Below are positions 15,953 to 22,644 of a DNA stretch of 23,502 bases, piece after piece. The DNA is from Halovenus sp. (GTDB lineage Archaea; Halobacteriota; Halobacteria; Halobacteriales; Haloarculaceae), in NCBI GenBank assembly GCA_003551265.1, contig PUMG01000092.1, positions 1 through 23,502 on the forward strand, read 5' to 3'. The translations under genes were made by a program, and so were the position numbers. The notes beneath the pieces were generated by a model. The model was not told where the DNA came from. It ran no database searches and was given only the letters and a program-made list of their open reading frames with translations. Numbering within the stretch: the first letter of the stretch is position 1; each line of letters starts with the position of its first letter.

Positions 15953-15970
15953 GTTGTCTACAGAGACAAC
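15953..15970. terminator. Hairpin between convergent genes, probable bidirectional terminator
   Basis: A perfect 7-bp inverted repeat, GTTGTCT-ACAG-AGACAAC, with a four-base loop lies exactly in the 35-base gap between the convergent SAHH-like and substrate-binding protein genes. Position and symmetry suit a shared transcription end or an mRNA 3' stabiliser. There is no long T-run, so intrinsic archaeal termination is not proven. Confidence 0.5.
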
Positions 15971-15983
15971 AGAGTGAGTCGGT

Positions 15984-17840
15984 TCACGACCGGTCGCTCA
16001 GTGAGAGTTCGTTGAACTTCTGACTGTACTGTGGGCCGTGCATCCCGAAGTTCTCGACCCAGTCGTACCAGTACCGTTCGCCGACGGGATGCCAGAGGGG
16101 AAGCTGTGTCATATCCTCCCAGTTCGCGCGTTCGAGTTCGATATAGGACTCGTTTCGAACCTGCTGGTTCTCCTCGCCAGGGGTGCGGTGGTCCTCGTAG
16201 CGCTCCCACGCGTCGGCGGCTTGCTCGGCGGCCTCGGAGAGACCGTCCTCACCCTGTCCCCACTGCGTCCACGTGAACGGGTTGGGGTAGGCGAACTGCA
16301 GGGTTGCGTCGGCTTCCTGCCACTCGAGTTCGTTCCACACGCCGTAGACATCGATGTCGCCCTCGATAGCCCGGTTCGTGAGCGTCGTTGCCGGTGCCTC
16401 CTCGATATCGAGGTCGATGTGGACGGTCTCTGCGAGGTCGCGGAGGAGACTGGCTATTTCGCGCCACTCTGACGCCTGCGAGTCTGAGGGGTGCTGGAAG
16501 GTCGTCTCGTACATATCGTTCTCGCTGTATCCCGCCTCTTCCATGATTCGGGCAGCGTCGTCGAGGTTCGACTCGCCGTAGCCGTAGGGATACTCGGCCT
16601 GTGCGATGTCGTCGTAGTTCTCCGGACCCTCCGGGAACGCCGTTGGGGGTGTGAGGAAGTACGCTGGCTGGCCCTGTCCGCGCACCGCCGCGTCGATGAT
16701 GGTCTCCTGGTCGAGAATGTAGGCAATCGCCTGTCTGGCTGCTTTCTCGACGGTGAGTGTGTTGAACAGCAGGTACTGCGTCCGCAGGAGTGTCACCTCA
16801 CCATAGTTGAGCGTCTCGTCGTTTGCGACTGGTCCGTACGTCCCGAGCCGTCGTCCATCGTCGAGGTCCTCTTCGATTTCCAGAAGCGAGGGGTCGAACT
16901 GCGAGCGCGGGATGTCGAAGATGTCGGCGTTTTGTTCGTTCACCGCGTATGTGTACTGGGCGTTCGGGTCCTCGGTAATCTGCCAGCGAACCTTCGAGAG
17001 GGTGGCGACCGAACCGTGATAGTCGTCGAAGCGCTCGATGACGATTTCGCTTCCCCGGTCCCACCTCTCCAGGGAGAATGGCCCAGTCCCGTGGACGTGT
17101 TCGGTCGACCACTCCTCGTAGCTCATCTCGCCCTCGTATCCCTCGATATCTCCGACGATACCCTCCGGAATAATCGAAAAGCGCGGGTCGGCGAGCATGC
17201 CGAGCGTGCCGTGGAACGGAGTTTCGAGCGTCATCTCCACAGTGTACTCGTCGACTGCCTCGAGTTCGAGCGTGTCGGGGACGAGTTCTTCGTCCTCGCC
17301 TTCGGTCTCGTGGGCGACCGACATCACGCCGCCGACGATTCTGTCCCCGTGGCCGCGGTTGTTCTCGGACTCTGCGAGTCGCCGCCAGGAGTAGACGACG
17401 TCGTCCGCCGTGAGTTCGTCACCGTTGTGGAACTGGACACCCTCCTGCAGTTCGAAGGTGTACGTCAGATAGTCGTCGGAGACATCGTAGTCAGTTGCCA
17501 GCTCTCCGATGACCGGCGGCATCCCGTTCTCGTACGTGAACAGCTGTTCGTGTATCTGCCAGTTCGTTCGTGCAGATGCTGGTCCCGCAATGCCGATCGG
17601 GTCCAGCGTCTGCTGTTGAATCTGCATGAGCTGGAGCACTGAGTCGTCGCGGTCTTCGTCGTCTGTGTCGTCTGCGTCGACCGGGTCGTCGTCGCCCGTG
17701 TCATCGACATCGACTGGGTCGTCGTCGGTATCGTCTACGTCGACCGGGTCATCGTCGTCACCGATACACCCTGCGAGTGCGACTGTCGTCGCTGCCCCCG
17801 CCGCAGTCAGAAACCTGCGCCGGTTCATATCTGATGGCAT
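15984..17840 (-). CDS. Peptide/nickel-type ABC substrate-binding lipoprotein (SBP family 5)
   Basis: A 618-residue extracytoplasmic binding protein, presumed partner of the BCDF importer at 9389-14665. The N-terminus has a twin-arginine motif (NRRRFLTAAG) and lipobox LAGC with the lipid-anchored cysteine at residue 25, followed by an Asp-rich repeat tether (28-66). The mature part matches SBP_bac_5: the segment from QTLDPIG to QIHEQLFTYENG at the start, then LTYTFELQEGVQFHNGDELT and ADDVVYSWRRL. AARQAIAYILDQETI lies mid-protein. The start at 17840 is chosen because a TATA-like ATTAAAC sits about 26-28 bases upstream; the ATG at 17828 is the alternative and leaves the Tat signal intact. The gene is convergent with the SAHH-like gene and divergent from the M24-like hydrolase. 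Ligand unknown: the family binds peptides, metals, sugars and more. Confidence 0.92.
   Translation of the reverse strand: MPSDMNRRRFLTAAGAATTVALAGCIGDDDDPVDVDDTDDDPVDVDDTGDDDPVDADDTDDEDRDDSVLQLMQIQQQTLDPIGIAGPASARTNWQIHEQLFTYENGMPPVIGELATDYDVSDDYLTYTFELQEGVQFHNGDELTADDVVYSWRRLAESENNRGHGDRIVGGVMSVAHETEGEDEELVPDTLELEAVDEYTVEMTLETPFHGTLGMLADPRFSIIPEGIVGDIEGYEGEMSYEEWSTEHVHGTGPFSLERWDRGSEIVIERFDDYHGSVATLSKVRWQITEDPNAQYTYAVNEQNADIFDIPRSQFDPSLLEIEEDLDDGRRLGTYGPVANDETLNYGEVTLLRTQYLLFNTLTVEKAARQAIAYILDQETIIDAAVRGQGQPAYFLTPPTAFPEGPENYDDIAQAEYPYGYGESNLDDAARIMEEAGYSENDMYETTFQHPSDSQASEWREIASLLRDLAETVHIDLDIEEAPATTLTNRAIEGDIDVYGVWNELEWQEADATLQFAYPNPFTWTQWGQGEDGLSEAAEQAADAWERYEDHRTPGEENQQVRNESYIELERANWEDMTQLPLWHPVGERYWYDWVENFGMHGPQYSQKFNELSLSDRS
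17664..17756 (-). repeat. Tandem repeat encoding the acidic tether of the binding lipoprotein
   Basis: Three in-frame units of 30, 30 and 33 bases encode DDDPVDVDDT, DDDPVDVDDT and GDDDPVDADDT just after the lipobox cysteine. They probably form a flexible, salt-tolerant spacer between membrane anchor and binding domain. The repeat is long enough to change copy number by slippage or recombination. Confidence 0.85.
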
Positions 17841-17975
17841 GCGAGAGGTTAACGGAGTACCAGGGTTTAATGCTTGCCATTAATCGATACCACACAGCAA
17901 CGTTAATTCTGCTCCTCGAACTGGTTCCGTGTGGAACAGCACGATTTAGTTACTCGCAGAGATAGATACGAACGG
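17841..17975. promoter_or_regulatory. Divergent promoter region with inverted repeat, binding protein versus M24-like hydrolase
   Basis: On the minus strand ATTAAAC (17865-17871) serves the binding protein. On the plus strand GTTAATT (17902-17908) lies about 26 bases before a GTG at 17931, and TTTAGTT (17945-17951) about 28 bases before the ATG at 17976. A perfect inverted repeat TTAATG-cttgc-CATTAA (17867-17883) overlaps the minus-strand TATA box, where a bound protein would be expected to block it. GTTAAC (17848-17853) is a further palindrome. No regulator gene is adjacent. Confidence 0.5.
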
Positions 17976-19247
17976 ATGACGTTTCACGAACGCGACTACA
18001 TGGAGGGAACGCTCGGCACACAGGCGGTCGACTGGGAAGAGCGCATCAACACCCAGCGTCTGCGTACCGAGCGCACAGAGCGCGCACTCGAACGACTACA
18101 GGACAGCGACCTCGGCGCGGTGCTCTTGCTGTCGGACCCGAACATCCGGTACGTGACGGGGCTGGCGATGACCGGCGGCAGCGGCGCAGACCACTACACG
18201 CTGCTCACCGAAGACGGCGACATTGTCCACTGGGACACGGCCGACCACGCAAGCAACCAGCGCAAACACTGCCCGTGGCTCGAAGACATCCGCTACGCCT
18301 GTCCCGGACTGGGGAACGTCCCCCGTGCATCCGGTCGAGACTCCGCCCGTCAGTTCCTCCTCTCGAAGATGGCCGAACTGGTCGCCGATGCGATGGTCGA
18401 ATACGGCGTGGAACACGAGACGCTCGGTCTCGATGTCGGCAATCAGGGTCTCGTCAGCGCGCTCGAAGCGCAGGGGGTCGACGTCGATACGGGGACCGCA
18501 CCCGACCTCATGCTCGACGCACGAAAGACGAAGACGAAAGACGAAATCGAGTGTCTTCGGATGGTTGCGGCCATCTGTGAGGCTGGCTTTCAGCGTATCA
18601 CCGAGACAGCGAAGCCGGGTATGCGCGAGACAGAGGTCTGGGGCGAGACGGTGTCGGAACTCTGGCGTCACGGCGCGTTTGTCGGCGGGGGCTATCTCAC
18701 GAGCGGCCCGAACACCTGGCCGAAACACCAGGCCAACACCACTGACCGGATGATCCGGCCCGGCGACCTCGTCTACGCCGACTTCTACAACATCGCCTAC
18801 CTCGGCTACCGCTCGTGTTACTACCGGACGTTCTCGGTGGGTGAGCCAACGGCAACACAGCGCGACGCCTACGAGACCGCACGTGACAATCTCTACGACG
18901 TGCTCGAACGTATCGAGCCGGGAGCGACGACCGACGAAATCGCCGAGGGATTCCCGGACATGGAGGGTGAACACGCCGACTACTACGGGGCTGAGGAGCC
19001 CTGGCAGATGACGACGAACCACTGGGCGCACGGTCTCGGACTCCAGCTCTATGAGGTGCCGCTCATCTGGCGTGGACTCTCGCCGGAGCACCCGATAGAG
19101 ATAGAGGAGGGGATGACGATGGCCGTCGAGACCCAGGAACCCGCAGGCAGACAGGGTGTGCGCATCGAGGAGATGGTCGTCGTCCGCGAGAACGGCGTCG
19201 AGATACTGAGCCAGTGGCCTATCGAGGAGATCACGCGAATCGAGTAG
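17976..19247 (+). CDS. Pita-bread fold hydrolase, M24/creatinase/DddP-like, with altered metal site
   Basis: A 423-residue protein of the aminopeptidase P/creatinase superfamily. The creatinase-type N-terminal domain (LSDPNIRYVTG at 53-63) is followed by the pita-bread domain from about 190. Usual metal ligands are matched at Asp269, His352 (AHGLGL), Glu385 and Glu398, but the second aspartate of the DxTRT motif is Cys281 (SCYYRTF). The segment TSGPNTWPKHQ (242-252) resembles DddP, the DMSP lyase, from memory. Non-peptidase members (creatinase, ectoine hydrolase DoeA) also depart from the ligand set, so I infer a non-peptidase role. The ATG at 17976 is favoured by a TATA box 28 bases upstream; a GTG at 17931, with its own TATA-like box, would add 15 residues. 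Divergent from the binding protein, it probably acts on the imported compound. Confidence 0.85.
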   Translation: MTFHERDYMEGTLGTQAVDWEERINTQRLRTERTERALERLQDSDLGAVLLLSDPNIRYVTGLAMTGGSGADHYTLLTEDGDIVHWDTADHASNQRKHCPWLEDIRYACPGLGNVPRASGRDSARQFLLSKMAELVADAMVEYGVEHETLGLDVGNQGLVSALEAQGVDVDTGTAPDLMLDARKTKTKDEIECLRMVAAICEAGFQRITETAKPGMRETEVWGETVSELWRHGAFVGGGYLTSGPNTWPKHQANTTDRMIRPGDLVYADFYNIAYLGYRSCYYRTFSVGEPTATQRDAYETARDNLYDVLERIEPGATTDEIAEGFPDMEGEHADYYGAEEPWQMTTNHWAHGLGLQLYEVPLIWRGLSPEHPIEIEEGMTMAVETQEPAGRQGVRIEEMVVVRENGVEILSQWPIEEITRIE

Positions 19248-19348
19248 TTGCAGTTCTCTGGGCGGAGATATACCGGTCGACATGGTCTCTGAGAGCTTCT
19301 CGACCTACCCGTGCTGTGTGAGAACTCTCGATCGTTCCGTCGACTGAT

Positions 19349-19376
19349 ATAATATTTAATACGGATGAGTTATATT
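19349..19376 (+). promoter_or_regulatory. AT-rich promoter of the GLUG-repeat protein gene
   Basis: An unusually AT-rich stretch for this window holds overlapping TATA boxes: ATATAATATTTAATA (19348-19362) and TTATATT (19370-19376). TTTAATA (19355-19361) is centred 26 bases before the ATG of a 12-codon upstream ORF at 19384, and TTATATT would give an mRNA start near 19400. Upstream (19248-19348) no gene is seen, only a weak hairpin (GGTCGA 19275-19280 with TCGACC 19300-19305). Confidence 0.5.
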
Positions 19377-19383
19377 CTGAGTT

Positions 19384-19422
19384 ATGGATGAGCGACGAAG
19401 CTGTAGTTATTGTAACTTGTAA
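19384..19422 (+). CDS. Possible 12-residue upstream ORF before the GLUG-repeat gene
   Basis: ATG at 19384 opens MDERRSCSYCNL and stops at TAA 19420-19422, three bases before the ATG at 19426. A TATA box centred 26 bases upstream would make it a leaderless start. It contains a CxxC pair. It is short enough to occur by chance; if translated, it would more likely couple or attenuate translation of the next gene than make a functional product. Confidence 0.25.
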   Translation: MDERRSCSYCNL

Positions 19423-19425
19423 TAC

Positions 19426-20847
19426 ATGTCTGAGGATGAACGTACGGAACACCTCGCAGAAAGTCACGACTTCGACGAACTGAGTCGACTCGACCGGAAG
19501 CGAGTTGAACAACACCGTCACGAACGTCTCATCGAGACAACCACCTCCCGGTTTCAGGGATACGTGACGCGCCGTGCCATGATTGCGACGATTGGCGTCG
19601 GTGCAGTTGCTGGTATTGTTGGTCTCACGGGTCAGGCGTCTGCGAGCTTTGCCGGTGGTGACGGAGACGCTGGTGACCCGTTCCAGATTGAGACGTGGGA
19701 CCACCTCAACAACATCCCGGACGGGACGGACGACCACTTTATACTGAATACCGATCTGGATGAGGATACCGAGGGGTACGAGGGTATCGGCGACGACTGG
19801 GATCCGATCGACGATTTTATCGGCGAGTTCGATGGAAACGGCAAGACAATTTCGGACCTCGTGATCGACAGGCCAGCAGAGAGCCGCGTTGGATTGTTTG
19901 GATTCCTTGGCGGCGATAGTGAAAGTGTCACAGTCAAGAATATTGCGCTCACGAACGTCGACATCCAGGGAGACAGCAGAGTTGGCGGGCTCGCTGGTGA
20001 GGTTGAGTCAGGTGGTGGGATAGGGGTTATTGAGCAAGTCGCCGTCGAAGGAACGATTGCAGGAGAGGGCAGGGTCGGCGGAGTAGTTGGTGAATCGTTC
20101 GAGTATGGTGGGGAGATTACCGAATCATACGTGCTTGGCGAGGTACTGGGTGTCGGCTCAGGTAACGGAATCGGTGGAGTGGTTGGTGCCTCCGGACGGT
20201 TTTTCTCCGGACATAGCATCGAGCGGTGTTTTGTCGCGGCAAACGTCAGCGCACCCGATAGCTCACAGGTTGGTGGATTAGTCGGTCGGACAAGTTTTGA
20301 TGGGAGTATCGAGGACTGTTATGTTATCGGCAATGTCACAGGTGATACCACTGTCGGTGGTGTGGTTGGAGACACATCGAGTAACGGGACTTCATTTGAA
20401 AACGTATATGCGGCCGGTGAAGTGAACGGAGACGATGCTGGCGGGCTGTATGGTAGCACTGGCGGCAGTGATACGTACACAGCGAACTACTGGGACGAAG
20501 ACACGACCTCGCAAAACGCTGCCGTCGGAGATGGTTCGACCCCCTCAGGTACAGAAGGGCTTGGAACCGATGAGGTGCAAGGAGAGACACCGTTGCCAAC
20601 AGCAGATGGCGGCGATAATACCATGGATGGTTTTGACTTTACTGATGAGTGGCACGCAGTAATACAAGGTGAAGCGATCAACCCAACACCCACTGACGAC
20701 GGGTATCCGATTCTCCAGGCTATCGACATCGAAACACAGCTCCGAGCGCAAGAAATCTTCCGCAGAGACGCGTCCATCGTCGTCGAAGGCGACGACCTGA
20801 CCGTCTCGAACAGTACGGTGCGTACTGGTGACGACGAAGACGAGTGA
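19426..20847 (+). CDS. Tat-exported GLUG-repeat (beta-helix) protein
   Basis: A 473-residue acidic protein. A long polar N-region (about 48 residues) leads to Arg49-Arg50 and a hydrophobic stretch ending GQASASF, a likely Tat signal with cleavage near residue 74. The mature part starts with the typical lead-in (ETWDHLNNIP, then FIGEFDGNGKTISDL) and continues with six GLUG-type repeats, each with a (V/I/A)GG(L/V)xG core, near residues 186, 217, 249, 282, 310 and 338, a spacing of 28-33 residues that suits a right-handed beta-helix. Such domains occur in secreted or surface proteins of adhesin type; no substrate or partner can be named. There is no C-terminal PGF-type anchor, so it may be released. 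Third codon positions look less GC-biased than in the neighbours, possibly a sign of recent acquisition. Confidence 0.82.
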   Translation: MSEDERTEHLAESHDFDELSRLDRKRVEQHRHERLIETTTSRFQGYVTRRAMIATIGVGAVAGIVGLTGQASASFAGGDGDAGDPFQIETWDHLNNIPDGTDDHFILNTDLDEDTEGYEGIGDDWDPIDDFIGEFDGNGKTISDLVIDRPAESRVGLFGFLGGDSESVTVKNIALTNVDIQGDSRVGGLAGEVESGGGIGVIEQVAVEGTIAGEGRVGGVVGESFEYGGEITESYVLGEVLGVGSGNGIGGVVGASGRFFSGHSIERCFVAANVSAPDSSQVGGLVGRTSFDGSIEDCYVIGNVTGDTTVGGVVGDTSSNGTSFENVYAAGEVNGDDAGGLYGSTGGSDTYTANYWDEDTTSQNAAVGDGSTPSGTEGLGTDEVQGETPLPTADGGDNTMDGFDFTDEWHAVIQGEAINPTPTDDGYPILQAIDIETQLRAQEIFRRDASIVVEGDDLTVSNSTVRTGDDEDE

Positions 20848-20936
20848 ACCACCTCCATCAAGTCACTCTCCGTTATACAACCCTACTGACAGTACCGTCG
20901 TGCAGAGACTCTCACAACCAGAGAGCGGTTCCGGAG

Positions 20937-20945
20937 TTATTTATT
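20937..20945 (+). promoter_or_regulatory. TATA box of the histidine kinase gene
   Basis: TTATTTATT is centred 27 bases before the ATG at 20968, indicating a leaderless transcript and supporting that start. The remainder of the gap after the GLUG gene (20848-20936) shows nothing else. Confidence 0.6.
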
Positions 20946-20967
20946 CATAGACAATCAAGCAGGGTCG

Positions 20968-22641
20968 ATGGTCTCTCTTGCGACGGTGCTGTTTGCGTTC
21001 GGAACAGTCGTCAGTGTCGGTCTCTGCGGTCTCGGCTACTACAGCTATCGGCGATGGGACGAACTTGGTGTGGTCCCGTTCGCTGTGTTCGTCGGCCTGC
21101 TGGGTCTCGGCGGTGCAATCGGGGGGGTTCTCAGCATCGTTTTCGGGCCCGAAAGCGGTGAGGCACCGCTCTGGCCGAGCGTCGGGTTCGTCAGTCTCCT
21201 CATCTGGAGCGTGCCCTGGGCGCTGTTCGTGCTTCAGTACACCGGCAAGTACACCACCATACGACGGAAAATAGTCGGTCTTCTTCTGCTTCCGTTGCTG
21301 GCACTCTTGCTCGTCGGAGCTATCCAGCTTGGAACCCCGGTAGGGACAACCGTGTTTGACCAGGTTATCGGCGGCGGAGTACTTCTCTACGTGCTCGGGT
21401 TGCTTGCAGTCGGTGTCTACTTCCTGGTCCGGACGACGCACGAATACGGACACCTCTCGCTTGGGCAGGGTGTGGCTCTCAGCCTCACCGTGGTGGTGAA
21501 CCTGCTCCTCCTCAACACGGCGACGATGCCACAGGGATGGCGAGACAGCGAGAGTGCGACGGTGTACATCGTCGCGTTCGCAGTTCCTGCTGGCGCACTC
21601 CTTGTTGCTCTTTTCTGGTACGATACGTTCGAGTCTGCGCCCGCTGTTGGCGCGATTGGCGAACGAGCGCTTGCGCGGGAGATAGACGACCTCGTGTTCG
21701 TCGTCGATGACTGTGACCGTATCATCAGACACAACGACGCCGCAGTCGAGACGCTCGGTCTCACACAGGCGCTCGGGACGAGCCTCAAAGAGGTACTCGG
21801 GGAGGACAGCGAGACGCTCGACAACTGGGAGTCACTCTCGCTCGAAACCACCGGCGGAACGCGCAGATACGACCCGCAGGTGTCGCCGGTCACAGACCAG
21901 CACGACCGCAGTTTCGGCTCGCTCGTCAGCCTCCACGACGTGACAGAGCGCGAACTCCGCGAACAGCGACTTGCCGTCCTCAACCGTGTTCTCAGACACA
22001 ACCTCCGGAACAAAGTCGAAGTCGTCAAGAGTCACGCCGAGGCGCTCGACGACCAGATTCAGCGCGAACAGCAGGTTCGTGGAGGCGGGTTCTCCGACGA
22101 CGAAGACGAACGGACCCAGCACGTGAGCACTATCGCAGAGACCGCCAACGCCATTGCACAACTCGGCGAGAGCGCTCGTGCTATCGACCGGTTCGTCTCC
22201 CAGTCGAACCGCACTGAAGACGTCGACCTCGTCACGAGCGTCGAACAGGCACTCGCTGTCGTCGACACCGACGCTCACGACGTAACCGTGTCACTCGACC
22301 TGCCAGCGTCTGCCTCCATCAGGACGAACGGACACGCGCTTCGAGGTGCGTTCGACAGTGCCCTCGAAAACGCCCTGAAGTACGCCGACTCCGAGGTGGT
22401 CATCACCGTCGGAGAGATGTCCGACGGCTACGAGGTCGCCATTGCAGACGACGGTCCCGGCATTCCCGGGGACGAACTCGACTCCCTCGACGCGGGTACA
22501 GAGACGCCACTTCAGCACGGGACGGGGCTGGGGCTGTGGCAACTCAACTGGGCCGTGACGACGATGGGCGGCGACCTCTCTTTCGAGACGAACAACGGCA
22601 CAACCGTCGTCTTCACCGTTCCCCACCAGCAGGGTGAGTGA
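20968..22641 (+). CDS. 7TM-PAS sensor histidine kinase
   Basis: A 557-residue membrane sensor kinase. Seven hydrophobic segments fill residues 1-217 (about 4-25, 35-58, 70-90, 102-120, 131-153, 164-183, 197-217), as in the histidine kinase N-terminal 7TM module. A PAS-like domain follows (about 237-330, DDLVFVVDDCDRIIRHNDAA), ending in DVTERELREQ. The phospho-acceptor is His344 in LRHNLRNK, the usual haloarchaeal form of the dimerisation helix. The ATPase domain has the N-box ENALKYAD (Asn468), DDGPGIP at 494-500 and GTGLGLW at 518-524, so it should be active. No receiver or regulator gene adjoins it, so it is an orphan whose signal and partner are unknown. It ends three bases before the helicase stop, tail to tail. 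Confidence 0.93.
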   Translation: MVSLATVLFAFGTVVSVGLCGLGYYSYRRWDELGVVPFAVFVGLLGLGGAIGGVLSIVFGPESGEAPLWPSVGFVSLLIWSVPWALFVLQYTGKYTTIRRKIVGLLLLPLLALLLVGAIQLGTPVGTTVFDQVIGGGVLLYVLGLLAVGVYFLVRTTHEYGHLSLGQGVALSLTVVVNLLLLNTATMPQGWRDSESATVYIVAFAVPAGALLVALFWYDTFESAPAVGAIGERALAREIDDLVFVVDDCDRIIRHNDAAVETLGLTQALGTSLKEVLGEDSETLDNWESLSLETTGGTRRYDPQVSPVTDQHDRSFGSLVSLHDVTERELREQRLAVLNRVLRHNLRNKVEVVKSHAEALDDQIQREQQVRGGGFSDDEDERTQHVSTIAETANAIAQLGESARAIDRFVSQSNRTEDVDLVTSVEQALAVVDTDAHDVTVSLDLPASASIRTNGHALRGAFDSALENALKYADSEVVITVGEMSDGYEVAIADDGPGIPGDELDSLDAGTETPLQHGTGLGLWQLNWAVTTMGGDLSFETNNGTTVVFTVPHQQGE

Positions 22642-22644
22642 GAC

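Noticed and set aside
16491..17642. 383-codon open frame on the plus strand
   Set aside because: It is antisense to the binding lipoprotein, whose family match, Tat signal and lipobox are clear. Long antisense frames are common in GC-rich haloarchaeal DNA.
18096..19283. 395-codon open frame on the minus strand
   Set aside because: Antisense to the M24-like hydrolase; its protein is Arg/His-rich and low in recognisable motifs.
19275..19305. Imperfect hairpin after the M24-like gene
   Set aside because: Only six outer pairs (GGTCGA/TCGACC) with a 19-base interior and no T-run; too weak to call a terminator.
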